A stretch of 64,000 nt of DNA from Paracoccaceae bacterium (GTDB lineage Bacteria > Pseudomonadota > Alphaproteobacteria > Rhodobacterales > Rhodobacteraceae), in assembly GCA_021741245.1 (NCBI GenBank), contig JAIOYF010000008.1, positions 120,647 to 184,646 of the forward strand, in the 5' to 3' direction. How positions within the stretch are numbered: the first letter of the stretch is position 1; every line of letters begins with the position of its first letter. Made by a program: the position numbers and the translations under genes. Positions 50,637-60,059 of this stretch are shown in pieces. The notes under the pieces were generated by a model, which did not search any database, was not told the DNA's origin, and was given only the letters and a program-made list of their open reading frames with translations.

Positions 50637-51467
50637 ATGCAGACGGATACTGCAAAGCACGTTGTTGAGACGCTTTTGCAAACGGGCAATAGCAATGAGA
50701 TTGCCGAGATTTCGGGAAAGCTGGATCAGTTGATCCGGTTGGCCGATGAAACACTTCATATGCAAAAGGTTGCGGCGCTGGAACCGGGGAATGTGCTGCG
50801 ATTTCACACAGGGTTGCATTCCATCGCCTTGTCCCTGCCCGATGCGCAAGATGACTATATTCAACGTGTTATTTTGCGGCGTCGCGCCTTTTATGAGGCA
50901 AAGCTGCTGTCGCTGATCCAGACCACGGGCGTGATCGGGCCAGAGGTGACGGTGTGTGATATCGGGGCCAATATCGGCAATCATTCAATCTTCTTTGGCA
51001 AGGTCTTGCAGGCAAAGCGGGTTCTCGCCTTTGAGCCGCTGCCTCATTGCTATGAGACGCTGTGCCGCAACCTTGATCTTAACGGCCTGTCCAACGCGCT
51101 GGCCTATAATTGCATGGTCGGCGCCAAGTCGGGGCGGGGCGACATTGCCCGCTTTAATCCCCGCAATTTGGGCAGCACGGTTTTTGTGGCCGCCAAGAAT
51201 GGCCCCATTCCCATGGTTGCCTTGGATGATCTGATGGATGCCGAAGAGATGCAGGGCCTTGGCTTTATCAAGGTCGACGTCGAGGGCATGCAGATGGACG
51301 TGCTGAACGGGGCGAAAAAGCTGATCAAGACGTTCAGGCCGGTGATGTGGATTGAAATCCTTGGAAAAGACAAATCTGCGGCGGCCACGATGAAGCTGAT
51401 GGAAAGTTTGGGCTATATGGCAACGCCCATCGGGGGCACCAACCATCTGTTTACGCCAAAGCCATGA
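50637..51467 (+). CDS. FkbM-family methyltransferase
   Basis: A 276-residue protein: an N-terminal helical part of about 90 residues, then a SAM-binding domain of the FkbM type with motif [38 protein letters not shown], and [21 protein letters not shown]. FkbM enzymes usually O-methylate sugars or secondary metabolites. ATG 50637 has a TGAGG ribosome-binding site. It is divergent from typA and convergent with icd; neither suggests a pathway. Confidence 0.86.
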   Translation: MQTDTAKHVVETLLQTGNSNEIAEISGKLDQLIRLADETLHMQKVAALEPGNVLRFHTGLHSIALSLPDAQDDYIQRVILRRRAFYEAKLLSLIQTTGVIGPEVTVCDIGANIGNHSIFFGKVLQAKRVLAFEPLPHCYETLCRNLDLNGLSNALAYNCMVGAKSGRGDIARFNPRNLGSTVFVAAKNGPIPMVALDDLMDAEEMQGLGFIKVDVEGMQMDVLNGAKKLIKTFRPVMWIEILGKDKSAAATMKLMESLGYMATPIGGTNHLFTPKP

Positions 51468-51492
51468 AAAAGGGGCCACGTGGCCCCCTTTA
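51466..51492 (-). terminator. Terminator between fkbM and icd
   Basis: GGGGCC-ACGT-GGCCCC is a perfect palindromic stem. On the minus strand it is followed by TTTTT, so it ends icd; on the plus strand only three T follow, giving weak termination for the FkbM gene. Confidence 0.8.
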
Positions 51493-51506
51493 GCCGCGCG
51501 CCCTGA

Positions 51507-52721
51507 TCAGCTGATGAGCGCCTTGTTCAGATAGTCGTCTACCTTTTCCAGATACCCCATCGTGGTCAGCCATTTCTGATCCGGCCCCACCAGCAAGGCA
51601 AGGTCCTTGGTCATCCAGCCATCCTCCACCGCAGCGACGGTGACCTTTTCCAATGTAGTGGCAAAGCGCATCAACGCCTCATTCCCATCCAGTCGCGCGC
51701 GATGCTTCAGACCACCTGCCCAAGCATAGATCGACGCGATGGAGTTGGTGGAGGTTTGCTGCCCCTGCTGGTGCTGTCGATAGTGGCGCGTCACGGTGCC
51801 ATGGGCGGCCTCCGCCTCGACCGTCTGGCCATCAGGGGTCATCAAGACAGAGGTCATCAGACCAAGGCTGCCAAACCCCTGTGCCACCGTATCAGACTGC
51901 ACGTCGCCATCGTAATTCTTGCAGGCCCAGACATAGCCGCCCGACCATTTCATCGAACTGGCCACCATATCGTCGATCAGGCGGTGTTCGTAATGGATGC
52001 CTGCTGCCTTGAACTTATCAAGAAACTCTTCCTCATAAACCTTTTGGAAAAGATCCTTGAACCGCCCGTCATAGGCTTTCAGGATCGTATTCTTGGTTGA
52101 CAGATAGACTGGCCACCCCTTGAGCAGCCCATAGTTCAGGGATGAGCGGGCAAAATCGATGATGCTGTCGTCAAGGTTATACATCCCCATGTAAACGCCA
52201 GACGAGGGGGCGGAATAGACGTCCCGCTCAATCACCGTGCCATCTTCGCCCACGAATTTCATGGTCAGCTTGCCCGGACCGGGAAACCGGAAATCGGTGG
52301 CCTTATACTGGTCGCCAAAGGCGTGGCGGCCCACTACGATTGGCCGTGTCCAGCCCGGCACAAGGCGCGGCACATTGCGGCAGATGATCGGCTCGCGGAA
52401 GATCACACCGCCAAGGATGTTGCGGATTGTGCCATTGGGCGATTTCCACATCTGCTTCAGGCCAAATTCCTCAACCCGGCCTTCGTCTGGCGTGATGGTC
52501 GCGCATTTGACGCCCACGCCATGGTGTTTGATGGCAAGGGCCGCATCTATGGTGATCTGATCATCGGTGCGGTCACGTTCCTCGATGCCGAGGTCGTAAT
52601 ATTTCAGATCGATGTCCAGATAGGGGAGAATCAGCTTTTTCTTGATGAAATCCCAGATGATCCGGGTCATCTCATCCCCGTCGAGTTCAACAACGGGGTT
52701 CTCAACCTTGATTCTTGTCAT
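51507..52721 (-). CDS. icd: NADP-dependent isocitrate dehydrogenase (eukaryotic-like type)
   Basis: A 404-residue enzyme of the short homodimeric type: [14 protein letters not shown] at the N-terminus, [20 protein letters not shown] for substrate binding, [25 protein letters not shown] with the metal-binding acids, and [14 protein letters not shown] for NADP. It differs from the E. coli Icd type and matches the alphaproteobacterial/mitochondrial group. It makes 2-oxoglutarate and NADPH in the TCA cycle. The ATG at 52721 follows an AAAGG; the upstream frame (16 more codons) is not conserved in character. Confidence 0.97.
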   Translation of the reverse strand: MTRIKVENPVVELDGDEMTRIIWDFIKKKLILPYLDIDLKYYDLGIEERDRTDDQITIDAALAIKHHGVGVKCATITPDEGRVEEFGLKQMWKSPNGTIRNILGGVIFREPIICRNVPRLVPGWTRPIVVGRHAFGDQYKATDFRFPGPGKLTMKFVGEDGTVIERDVYSAPSSGVYMGMYNLDDSIIDFARSSLNYGLLKGWPVYLSTKNTILKAYDGRFKDLFQKVYEEEFLDKFKAAGIHYEHRLIDDMVASSMKWSGGYVWACKNYDGDVQSDTVAQGFGSLGLMTSVLMTPDGQTVEAEAAHGTVTRHYRQHQQGQQTSTNSIASIYAWAGGLKHRARLDGNEALMRFATTLEKVTVAAVEDGWMTKDLALLVGPDQKWLTTMGYLEKVDDYLNKALIS

Positions 52722-52821
52722 GGATGCAGCCTTTCCAGAATGGGAAACTCTGCCGTGCCTATATCGCAAAGAAGCGCGCTACGCCAGTACGGTATGCAAA
52801 TGTATACCGTATCAGCCTTTG

Positions 52822-53409
52822 CTATTTGGCAAAGAAAGGCAATGTCTTCGCCCGCACCCAGTCCCAAAGCCTTGGCGCGCCTCGGGCAACCTTGACGCCC
52901 ACCCGCGAGTCCAATTGTTCCGCGGAGACATTATAGGTGATCCATGTGCCGCCGCCGGACATCAGATTGGCCATCACAGGCTGCACACGATCTAGGCTTT
53001 TGGCAAAGATGGCATCGGGGGTCTGTGTGGCCTCGAACTCCTCCCACATGGCGCGAAGGTCATCGCCCAAATCCTTGGGAAGTAATCCAAAAATGCGGTC
53101 TGCTGCGCGCGACTCGGCGGCTTGTGTGTCGGTGGAGCCATGGGCCTGACCATTGGCAGAGTGGATCGGCACATCGCCCACATCAATCTCGACTAGATCA
53201 TGGATCAACAGCATCTTGATCACCCGGTTGATATCCACGCCGGGTGCCGCCTGATCAGCCAGAATCAACGCGTAAAGCGCAAGATGCCAAGAATGTTCGC
53301 CCGAATTTTCGGGCCGCGAACCATCAACAAGGGTGGTGGCGCGAAGCACCGATTTCAAGCGATCCGCCTCATTCAAAAAGGCGAATTGGCTTTCCAGACG
53401 CGCGGTCAA
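52822..53409 (-). CDS. HD-domain phosphohydrolase (YfbR/HDDC2-like)
   Basis: A 195-residue metal-dependent phosphohydrolase. The HD signature is spread over ENSGEHSWHLALYAL and LLIHDLVEIDVGDVP, with the distal Asp in AKSLDRVQPVMANL. Relatives are 5'-deoxynucleotidases (YfbR, HDDC2) that remove phosphate from dNMPs. It is the last of three minus-strand genes; its start overlaps the stop of the small unknown gene by ATGA. Confidence 0.88.
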   Translation of the reverse strand: MTARLESQFAFLNEADRLKSVLRATTLVDGSRPENSGEHSWHLALYALILADQAAPGVDINRVIKMLLIHDLVEIDVGDVPIHSANGQAHGSTDTQAAESRAADRIFGLLPKDLGDDLRAMWEEFEATQTPDAIFAKSLDRVQPVMANLMSGGGTWITYNVSAEQLDSRVGVKVARGAPRLWDWVRAKTLPFFAK

Positions 53410-53675
53410 TGCCCGCCCTTTTCGGCGTCGCGCGGGGCCTCGGGCAAGGTCGTTCCGCTGCGCTTGGCGTTGATCGCCTTTTCCAGAAAGTCACGGGCCC
53501 GGCGTTCTGCCAACCGGATCCGGATCGAGGTCATAAAGGCCTCCTGCAAGGTGGGCGAGGATGCGCCGACGACTTTTGAGACTTGCTCATAAAAGTAGTC
53601 GTCTTTCAGTTCCTTCTGGCCTGCCAGCACATCGCGCGCCAGACCATCGGCAAGATCCTGAATGAAATCGGCCAT
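53406..53675 (-). CDS. Small conserved hypothetical protein (89 aa)
   Basis: An 89-residue, mostly helical, charged protein starting MADFIQDLADGLARDVLAGQKE, with no membrane segment or known motif. The start at 53675 is preceded by GGGGCAAGAGG. It overlaps the HD phosphohydrolase by ATGA and follows the hydrolase gene by 13 bases, so the three form one unit. Function unknown. Confidence 0.72.
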   Translation of the reverse strand: MADFIQDLADGLARDVLAGQKELKDDYFYEQVSKVVGASSPTLQEAFMTSIRIRLAERRARDFLEKAINAKRSGTTLPEAPRDAEKGGH

Positions 53676-53688
53676 CCTCTTGCCCCCT

Positions 53689-54348
53689 TTAGCGGCTTGC
53701 CTCACCCAAACGGCGACGGACATATTGGGAAACGGTGTCAATCATCGGGTTCATATGCGCCTCTTCATCCTTGAAGAAGTGATCCGCCCCCTCTACTTCC
53801 GTGTGGGTGATCGTGATGCCCTTTTGTTCATGCAACTTGTTGACCAAGGATTTGGTATCCTTGGGCGGGGCCACTTTGTCTGCGGTTCCGTTGATGATCA
53901 GACCCGAGGACGGGCAGGGTGCCAGAAAGCTGAAGTCATACAGGTTGGCCGGAGGGGCCACCGAAATAAATCCAGTGATTTCAGGACGGCGCATCAAAAG
54001 CTGCATGCCGATCCACGCGCCAAAGCTGAACCCTGCCACCCAGCAATGCTTGGCGTTGTTGTTCATCGATTGCAGGTAATCCAGCGCGCTTGCCGCATCC
54101 GACAACTCGCCAATGCCCTGATCATATTCGCCTTGGCTGCGACCGACACCACGGAAATTAAACCGCAGGACCGTAAAGCCCAGTTTGTAAAAGGCATAGT
54201 GAAGGTTGTAGACAACCTTGTTGTTCATGGTGCCGCCATAAGCAGGATGGGGGTGCAACACGATGGCAATCGGTGCGTCCTTATCCTTCTGGGGGTGGTA
54301 GCGGCCTTCCAGACGGCCCTCTGGGCCAGCGAAGATAACTTCGGGCAT
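53689..54348 (-). CDS. Alpha/beta hydrolase (dienelactone hydrolase-like, COG2945-like)
   Basis: A 219-residue hydrolase: HPHPAYGGTMNNKVVYNL with the oxyanion HPHP motif, RFNFRGVGRSQGEYDQG, the nucleophile elbow AGFSFGAWIG, a late acid near INGTADKV and the catalytic His in EGADHFF. The family includes small cytosolic esterases of unknown substrate. ATG 54348 has AGGAC upstream. Its promoter region is shared with the divergent iscR and contains the Irr-like box. Confidence 0.88.
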   Translation of the reverse strand: MPEVIFAGPEGRLEGRYHPQKDKDAPIAIVLHPHPAYGGTMNNKVVYNLHYAFYKLGFTVLRFNFRGVGRSQGEYDQGIGELSDAASALDYLQSMNNNAKHCWVAGFSFGAWIGMQLLMRRPEITGFISVAPPANLYDFSFLAPCPSSGLIINGTADKVAPPKDTKSLVNKLHEQKGITITHTEVEGADHFFKDEEAHMNPMIDTVSQYVRRRLGEASR

Positions 54349-54382
54349 GTGCGTCCTGTCTGTCTTTCCCGCGAGCGATTTC

Positions 54383-54411
54383 TTGACGGTTTCGCTCGGC
54401 GTATCTAGAAC
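54383..54411 (+). promoter_or_regulatory. Predicted iscR-suf promoter
   Basis: TTGACG (54383-54388) and TAGAAC (54406-54411) are 17 bases apart. The -10 element lies inside the Irr-like inverted repeat, so binding there would block RNA polymerase. The resulting leader before iscR would be about 105 bases. Confidence 0.4.
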
Positions 54412-54420
54412 CATTCTAAG
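54404..54420. promoter_or_regulatory. Irr-type iron-control element (ICE) upstream of iscR
   Basis: TCTAGAA-CCA-TTCTAAG is a near-perfect inverted repeat (TAGAA/TTCTA core, 3-base spacer). It matches the alphaproteobacterial Irr box TTTAGAA-N3-TTCTAAA at all core positions. It lies between the hydrolase and iscR starts and overlaps the predicted iscR -10 element, fitting iron-responsive control of the Fe-S assembly operon. Confidence 0.7.
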
Positions 54421-54523
54421 GGAGGCGCGGCGCCGCCCCTTTGGGTCGCATTTCAGGTAATGGCCCCCACGGCCCGCGTCAATCCATTTACGCCCATTTC
54501 TGGGGCATTTACGGAGTTGCAAC

Positions 54524-54985
54524 ATGAAACTCTCGACCAAGGGGCGCTATGCCATGGTGGCGCTTGCCGATTTGGCGCTTGCGCAAAGCGATGATCTGAT
54601 TTCGCTGGCCGAGATTTCGCGACGGCAAGATATCTCATTGCCCTATCTGGAGCAGCTTTTCGTCAAGTTGCGCAGGGCAGGGCTGGTAGAGGCCGTGCGC
54701 GGGCCGGGGGGGGGCTACAAACTGTCCAAAAGCCCCGATGCCATTCGCATCTCGGATGTGATGGAGGCGGTGGAGGAAACGGTGGATGCCATGCACACCG
54801 GGGCAGGGGCAAGCGGGGGGGTCTCTGGCTCCCGCGCGCAAAGCCTGACCAATCGGCTGTGGGAGGGGCTGAGTGCCAACGTCTATGTATTTTTGCACCA
54901 GACGCGGTTGTCGGATGTGATCCGCAATGAGATGCAGCCCTGTCCGGCGGTGCCTGCCCTGTTTCGCGTGGTGGATGAGGAATGA
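54524..54985 (+). CDS. iscR: IscR-type Rrf2 regulator with a single cysteine
   Basis: A 153-residue Rrf2-family regulator: MKLSTKGRYAMVALADLA, a winged helix (LAEISRRQDISLPYLEQLFVKLRRAGLV) and the wing GPGGGYKLS. Classical IscR binds a [2Fe-2S] cluster through three cysteines at about positions 92, 98 and 104. Here that loop has none, and the only cysteine is Cys140. The same unusual pattern has been described for Rhodobacter sphaeroides IscR. First gene of the suf operon; overlaps the cysteine desulfurase gene by ATGA. Confidence 0.93.
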   Translation: MKLSTKGRYAMVALADLALAQSDDLISLAEISRRQDISLPYLEQLFVKLRRAGLVEAVRGPGGGYKLSKSPDAIRISDVMEAVEETVDAMHTGAGASGGVSGSRAQSLTNRLWEGLSANVYVFLHQTRLSDVIRNEMQPCPAVPALFRVVDEE

Positions 54986-56028
54986 AACCCCGCTTGTATC
55001 TGGACTGGAACGCGACCACGCCTTTGCGGGCAGAGGCACGCGCGGCGATGATTGCGGCGATGGATCTGGTGGGCAATCCGTCTTCCGTGCATGCCGAAGG
55101 GCGGGCCGCCAAGGCGTTGATCGAAAAGGCGCGGGGTCAGATCGCAGCGGCCCTTGGCGCAGATGGGGCGGACATCGTATTCACCTCGGGCGCGACAGAG
55201 GCTGCCGCCCTTGCCTGTGCGGGCCGTGATCTGGCCTGTGCCGAAGTCGAGCATGAGGCTGTTGCCGCGTGGTGTGATCCGGTTCTTCCCGTCGATGCCG
55301 ATGGGCAGGTGCTGGCAGATACGCCCAACCAATCCTGTGTCCAGCTTGCCAATTCCGAAACCGGCGTCCTGCAAGACCTGCCGCAAGGCATCGTGGTGTC
55401 AGACCTGACCCAAGCCTTTGGCAAGGTGCCGATGGCGTTCAACTGGCTGGGCTGTGACATGGGCCTTGTGTCGGCGCATAAACTGGGCGGACCCAAGGGG
55501 ATCGGGGCCTTGGTCTTGCGCCGTGGCTTGGACGTGCAGGCGCAATTGCGCGGTGGCGGGCAAGAGATGGGGCGGCGCGCGGGTACAGAAAACCTGATTG
55601 GCATCGCAGGATTTGCCGCTGCGGCCGAGGCTGCAGCGCGCGATTTGGCCAATGGAGTGTGGGAAGAAGTGGCCGAACTTAGAAATATTCTAGATTCAGC
55701 ATTGTCCGAAGCGACAAACAATACTATTTCAGTCGGGAAAGGAGCCAAGCGGCTTCCGAACACGATTTGCCTGATCGCGCCGGGTTGGAAGGGCGAGACG
55801 CAGGTGATGGCCATGGATCTGGCGGGATATGCGGTTTCGGCCGGATCTGCCTGTTCCTCGGGCAAGGTTCGGGCCAGTCGCGTCCTGAGGGCGATGGGGT
55901 TTGAAGATGGGCTGGCGGGTCAGGCGATCCGCATCTCGATCGGCCCCGGCATAGCGCGCGATGATTTGTTGCGCTTTGCCGATGTTTGGACGGCTGCTTA
56001 TGCAAAGGCCCGTGCGCGGGCCGCGTGA
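54982..56028 (+). CDS. iscS: Cysteine desulfurase, IscS/NifS type
   Basis: A 348-residue PLP enzyme: YLDWNATTPLRAEARAAM, GNPSSVHAEGR, FTSGATEAAALA, the PLP lysine in SAHKLGGPKGIGALV and the active-site cysteine loop AGSACSSGK. It liberates sulfur from cysteine for cluster assembly. It is shorter than E. coli IscS (404), typical of the truncated NifS-like forms in alphaproteobacterial suf operons. Overlaps iscR by ATGA and precedes sufB by 39 bases. A second desulfurase, SufS, ends the operon. Confidence 0.93.
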   Translation: MKPRLYLDWNATTPLRAEARAAMIAAMDLVGNPSSVHAEGRAAKALIEKARGQIAAALGADGADIVFTSGATEAAALACAGRDLACAEVEHEAVAAWCDPVLPVDADGQVLADTPNQSCVQLANSETGVLQDLPQGIVVSDLTQAFGKVPMAFNWLGCDMGLVSAHKLGGPKGIGALVLRRGLDVQAQLRGGGQEMGRRAGTENLIGIAGFAAAAEAAARDLANGVWEEVAELRNILDSALSEATNNTISVGKGAKRLPNTICLIAPGWKGETQVMAMDLAGYAVSAGSACSSGKVRASRVLRAMGFEDGLAGQAIRISIGPGIARDDLLRFADVWTAAYAKARARAA

Positions 56029-56067
56029 TGACTTCGCCGCAAGGCAAAAAAGACAGGGATAAAGCCG

Positions 56068-57576
56068 ATGGATGCGATTGAGACCGAAGTTCGCGAAGGC
56101 GTGGATCGCGAAACGATCGAAACGGTTCAGGCCATGGCCGGAAAGTACAAGTACGGCTGGGAAACGGAAATCGAGATGGACTATGCCCCAAAGGGCCTGT
56201 CCGAAGATATCGTGCGCCTGATCTCGGCCAAGAACGAAGAACCCGAATGGATGCTGGAGTGGCGTTTGGCCGCGTATCGCCGCTGGCTCCAGATGGAAGA
56301 GCCGCATTGGGCGATGCTGAACTATCCGGTCATCGACTATCAAGACCAGTATTACTACGCCAAACCCAAAAGCATGGACGTCAAGCCAAAGTCGCTTGAT
56401 GAGGTCGACCCCAAGCTGCTGGCGACCTATGCCAAGTTGGGCATTCCATTGAAAGAGCAGGCTATTCTTGCTGGGGTCGAAGTGCCCGAGGGCGAACGCC
56501 GTGTCGCTGTGGATGCGGTGTTCGACTCTGTTTCCGTCGGCACCACGTTCAAGGCGGAATTGGCCAAGGCCGGGGTGATCTTTTGCTCGATCTCCGAGGC
56601 GGTGCGCGAGCATCCCGAACTGGTCAAGAAATACATCGGCTCGGTCGTGCCGCAATCGGACAACTTCTTTGCCACGTTGAATTCTGCGGTGTTTTCGGAC
56701 GGGTCTTTTGTCTATATCCCCGAAGGCGTGCGCTGCCCGATGGAACTGAGCACCTATTTCCGCATCAATGCTGAAAACACCGGCCAGTTTGAACGCACGC
56801 TGATCATTGCCGACAAGAAATCCTACGTCAGCTACCTTGAAGGCTGCACCGCGCCCAAGCGGGACACCAATCAATTGCACGCCGCCGTGGTGGAGTTGGT
56901 GATTCTGGAAGATGCCGAGGTGAAATATTCCACCGTGCAAAACTGGTATCCCGGCGACGAAAACGGCGTGGGCGGCATTTATAACTTTGTCACCAAACGC
57001 GCCGATTGCCGGGGCGACCGGGCAAAGGTGATGTGGACCCAAGTGGAAACCGGCAGCGCCATCACGTGGAAATATCCATCGTGCATCTTGCGCGGCGATG
57101 ACAGCCAAGGCGAGTTCTACTCCATCGCCATTGCAAACAACGCCCAGCAGGCCGATACTGGCACCAAGATGATCCATCTGGGCAAGCGCACAAAGTCGCG
57201 CATCGTCTCCAAGGGGATTTCGGCGGGCAGGGCGCAGAATACCTATCGCGGCCTTGTGTCGATCCACCCAAAGGCCAAGGACAGCCGCAACTATACCCAA
57301 TGCGACAGCTTGCTGATCGGCGACAAATGCGGTGCGCATACGGTGCCCTATATCGAGGTCAAGAACAACTCCAGCCGGGTAGAGCATGAGGCGACGACCA
57401 GTAAGGTCGATGATGACCAACTGTTCTATTGCCGCTCACGCGGGATGGATGAAGAAGAGGCTGTCGCCTTGGTCGTCAACGGTTTCTGCAAAGAGGTTCT
57501 GCAAGCCCTGCCAATGGAATTCGCGATGGAGGCCCAAAGCCTTGTTGCGATTTCGCTCGAAGGAAGCGTGGGGTAA
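56068..57576 (+). CDS. sufB: Fe-S cluster scaffold subunit SufB
   Basis: A 502-residue Suf[19 protein letters not shown] at the N-terminus, [51 protein letters not shown], and [39 protein letters not shown] leading to [26 protein letters not shown]. It forms the SufBC2D scaffold that builds [4Fe-4S] clusters. Length and motifs are normal. The stop overlaps a possible 36-codon frame. Confidence 0.97.
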   Translation: MDAIETEVREGVDRETIETVQAMAGKYKYGWETEIEMDYAPKGLSEDIVRLISAKNEEPEWMLEWRLAAYRRWLQMEEPHWAMLNYPVIDYQDQYYYAKPKSMDVKPKSLDEVDPKLLATYAKLGIPLKEQAILAGVEVPEGERRVAVDAVFDSVSVGTTFKAELAKAGVIFCSISEAVREHPELVKKYIGSVVPQSDNFFATLNSAVFSDGSFVYIPEGVRCPMELSTYFRINAENTGQFERTLIIADKKSYVSYLEGCTAPKRDTNQLHAAVVELVILEDAEVKYSTVQNWYPGDENGVGGIYNFVTKRADCRGDRAKVMWTQVETGSAITWKYPSCILRGDDSQGEFYSIAIANNAQQADTGTKMIHLGKRTKSRIVSKGISAGRAQNTYRGLVSIHPKAKDSRNYTQCDSLLIGDKCGAHTVPYIEVKNNSSRVEHEATTSKVDDDQLFYCRSRGMDEEEAVALVVNGFCKEVLQALPMEFAMEAQSLVAISLEGSVG

Positions 57577-57686
57577 TGAGTCCGCAGGCTAATCCCTTGA
57601 CGATCGCCAATTGTGCCTTGGCGCTTGACCTCGGCCAATCGTGGCAGGTTGGCGCTCCAAGCCTGTTTGCGCGCGTCGTCTGTTGA
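57576..57686 (+). CDS. Possible 36-residue peptide after sufB
   Basis: An ATG overlapping the sufB stop (TAATG), with AGGAAG nine bases upstream, opens a 36-codon frame ([20 protein letters not shown] to FARVVC) ending 12 bases before the next gene. The coupled start is suggestive, but the frame is short and has no recognised motif. Otherwise this 120-base gap is empty. Confidence 0.25.
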   Translation: MSPQANPLTIANCALALDLGQSWQVGAPSLFARVVC

Positions 57687-57698
57687 GTGAGGTAAGCG

Positions 57699-58010
57699 AT
57701 GATCGTGACGACCACCCATTCCGTTGAGGGCTATCAGATCGCCGCCTATCTGGGGATTGTGACGGGCGAGGCGATCATGGGCGCGAATATCGTGCGTGAT
57801 CTCTTTGCCAGCGTCACCGATATCATTGGCGGACGCTCGGGTGCCTATGAATCCAAGCTGGCGGATGCTCGTGAAACGGCGCTGACCGAGATGCAGGCCC
57901 GTGCGCAGGCGCTTGGGGCGTCGGCTGTGGTTGGGGTGGATCTGGATTACGAGGTGATCGGCAATATGCTGATGGTCTCTGCCTCTGGGACGGCGGTGCG
58001 TCTTGGATAA
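57699..58010 (+). CDS. YbjQ/UPF0145 family protein
   Basis: A 103-residue YbjQ-like protein: [74 protein letters not shown]. The family is annotated as heavy-metal-binding-like, without firm evidence. It forms pentamers in known structures. Its position inside the suf operon, after sufB, suggests a link to metal or cluster handling. The stop overlaps the next gene. Confidence 0.88.
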   Translation: MIVTTTHSVEGYQIAAYLGIVTGEAIMGANIVRDLFASVTDIIGGRSGAYESKLADARETALTEMQARAQALGASAVVGVDLDYEVIGNMLMVSASGTAVRLG

Positions 58011-58593
58011 GGTTGATGATCGCCCGATTCTGACCCTTCCCGAAGCGGAGGCCGAGGCCCTTGCGGCCGCCTATCGCCGGGCAAAGGTGATCTTGGAATA
58101 TGGCTCCGGTGGCTCCACCGTGCTGGGCGCCGAGATGGGCAAGACAATTTTGTCGGTCGAAAGTGACGCCAAGTGGTGTGCAAAGATGCAGGCCTGGTTT
58201 GACGGGCACGCCATCAAGGGCAAGGTCGTGCTGCATCACGCCAATATCGGGCCGACCAAGAAATGGGGTATGCCCGTGGGGGCCGCGGCGTTTCGCAGCT
58301 TTCCCGATTATGCGCTGTCGATCTGGGATCATCCGGCCTTTGAACACCCCGACGTTGTGCTGATTGATGGGCGGTTTCGACCGGCCTGCCTGCTGGCCAC
58401 CGCGTTTCGGATCACCCGCCCGGTGACGGTGTTGTTTGACGATTATGCCGAACGCCCCGCCTATCATGAGATGGAATCCATGTTCCGCCCGGTCGCTATG
58501 CATGGCCGCATGGCGGAATTTCACATCGCCCCCACTGCCGTTCCAGCCGATCGCCTGTCTTGGGTGATGGGTTGGTTCTTGCGGCCGCAGTGA
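58003..58593 (+). CDS. Methyltransferase-like protein inside the suf operon
   Basis: A 196-residue soluble protein with a class I SAM-methyltransferase-like motif ([30 protein letters not shown]) and a later [19 protein letters not shown] strand resembling motif IV of such enzymes. The start is TTG 58003, overlapping the ybjQ stop by eight bases; no ATG precedes the first motif. Substrate unknown. Its tight coupling to the suf operon is notable. Confidence 0.72.
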   Translation: MDKVDDRPILTLPEAEAEALAAAYRRAKVILEYGSGGSTVLGAEMGKTILSVESDAKWCAKMQAWFDGHAIKGKVVLHHANIGPTKKWGMPVGAAAFRSFPDYALSIWDHPAFEHPDVVLIDGRFRPACLLATAFRITRPVTVLFDDYAERPAYHEMESMFRPVAMHGRMAEFHIAPTAVPADRLSWVMGWFLRPQ

Positions 58594-58687
58594 GGGCAGA
58601 TGACATATTTTGCCACAATCCTTGCGTTTTGCAGCCCCTTTTGGCGGGCAAACTTCTCCTGTGAGCAGGTCGGTCCAGGAGAAGGCA

Positions 58688-59221
58688 ATGAGCGTGCACA
58701 ACCCAGATTTCGCGGCGCGACTGGACCGCATTGCGGCAGGGGGCAAGAATACCCGCAATACGCTGTTTGTTGGGATCGACGAGGCCTATGTGCTGCCCGT
58801 CAAGAACGGCAAGATCCAAAAGCCGCGCGTGTCGATGATCGAGGTTTTGGCGCAACCCTTGGCGGGCGTGGCCGCATTGTTCATGGGCATGGTCGCGATG
58901 ATCGTGATCAAGGTGCTGCACTTTCAGATCTTTGCCAATGCGCCTGTTTGGGGCAGTGCGCTGAATGCAATGGCATTGGATATCATGCTGGCGCTGCTGC
59001 TGTGCGTCGTCTCTGGGCGGTTGGTGTTCCGCGATCACGCCGCCACCTTGCGCAGTTGGCAGGTGTTGGGCGTGTTCTTTGCGGCGGCCGGGCTGCACAA
59101 TCTGGTGCATCTGCTGCCGGGCGCGTTTGCGGTTCTGTTTTCCGAAAATTGGGTGCGCACCGTCCTTATCACGACCGATATCCGCACACTGATCATCGGA
59201 ACCATCTCGGTTCCTTTCTGA
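58688..59221 (+). CDS. Conserved membrane protein of the suf operon
   Basis: A 177-residue inner membrane protein with a soluble N-terminal part of about 45 residues (FAARLDRIAAGGKNTRNTLFVGIDE) and four hydrophobic helices in the rest (for example LAGVAALFMGMVAMIVIKVL and IMLALLLCVVSGRLVF). ATG 58688 has AGGAGAAGG upstream. I do not recognise a named family. It sits between the methyltransferase-like gene and sufC. Confidence 0.75.
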   Translation: MSVHNPDFAARLDRIAAGGKNTRNTLFVGIDEAYVLPVKNGKIQKPRVSMIEVLAQPLAGVAALFMGMVAMIVIKVLHFQIFANAPVWGSALNAMALDIMLALLLCVVSGRLVFRDHAATLRSWQVLGVFFAAAGLHNLVHLLPGAFAVLFSENWVRTVLITTDIRTLIIGTISVPF

Positions 59222-59303
59222 CATCGGCCACAGCTTGTGGTCCATCTGGCGGGCGGCATCATGCCGCGCCGCCCAATTCCCGTTTCCAATGAGGCCGTAA
59301 ATA

Positions 59304-60059
59304 ATGCTTGAAATCAAAAACCTGCACGTCAAACTTGAAGAAGAAGATAAGGTCATCTTGCGGGGCGTCGACCTGTCGATCAAGGCGGGTGAGGTCCATG
59401 CGATCATGGGGCCGAATGGATCGGGCAAATCGACATTGTCCTACGTTCTGGCCGGACGCGATGGCTATGAGGTGACGGAGGGTTCCGCCAACTTGCAAGG
59501 TCAGTCACTGCTGGACATGGAACCCGAAGAGCGCGCGGCGGCCGGTCTGTTTCTGGCGTTTCAATACCCGGTTGAAATCCCGGGCGTGGGCAACATGACC
59601 TTTTTGCGCACCGCAGTGAATGCGCAGCGCAAATCGCGCGGTGAAGAAGAGCTTAGTGCCGGCGACTTTCTGAAAATCGTGCGGGCCAAGGCCAAGGACC
59701 TGAAGATCGACGCAGATATGCTCAAGCGTCCGGTCAATGTCGGGTTTTCGGGGGGCGAGAAAAAGCGCAACGAAATCCTGCAAATGGCGATGCTGGAACC
59801 CAAGATGTGCATCTTGGATGAAACCGACTCTGGCCTTGATGTCGATGCGATGAAGCTGGTGTCCGAAGGGGTGAATGCGCTGCGTGATGCGGGGCGGTCT
59901 TTCCTTGTGATCACCCATTACCAGCGCCTGCTGGATCACATCAAACCCGATGTGGTGCATATCATGGCGGCCGGGCGGATCATCAAGACAGGTGGCCCGG
60001 AACTGGCGCTTGAGGTGGAAAACAACGGCTATGCCGATCTGCTGGCCGAGGTGAAGTGA
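59304..60059 (+). CDS. sufC: Fe-S assembly ATPase SufC
   Basis: A 251-residue ABC-type ATPase: Walker A GPNGSGKST, signature SGGEKKRNEI, Walker B MCILDETDSGLD and the SufC-specific IKPDVVHIMAAGRIIKTG end. It powers the SufBC2D scaffold in the cytosol. The end overlaps the sufD start by one base (TGATG; a GTG three bases earlier is also possible). Confidence 0.97.
   Translation: MLEIKNLHVKLEEEDKVILRGVDLSIKAGEVHAIMGPNGSGKSTLSYVLAGRDGYEVTEGSANLQGQSLLDMEPEERAAAGLFLAFQYPVEIPGVGNMTFLRTAVNAQRKSRGEEELSAGDFLKIVRAKAKDLKIDADMLKRPVNVGFSGGEKKRNEILQMAMLEPKMCILDETDSGLDVDAMKLVSEGVNALRDAGRSFLVITHYQRLLDHIKPDVVHIMAAGRIIKTGGPELALEVENNGYADLLAEVK

Noticed and set aside
55729..57420. Long minus-strand open frame (563 codons) opposite iscS and sufB
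   Set aside because: Antisense to unmistakable suf genes; the absence of stops is due to high GC codon bias.
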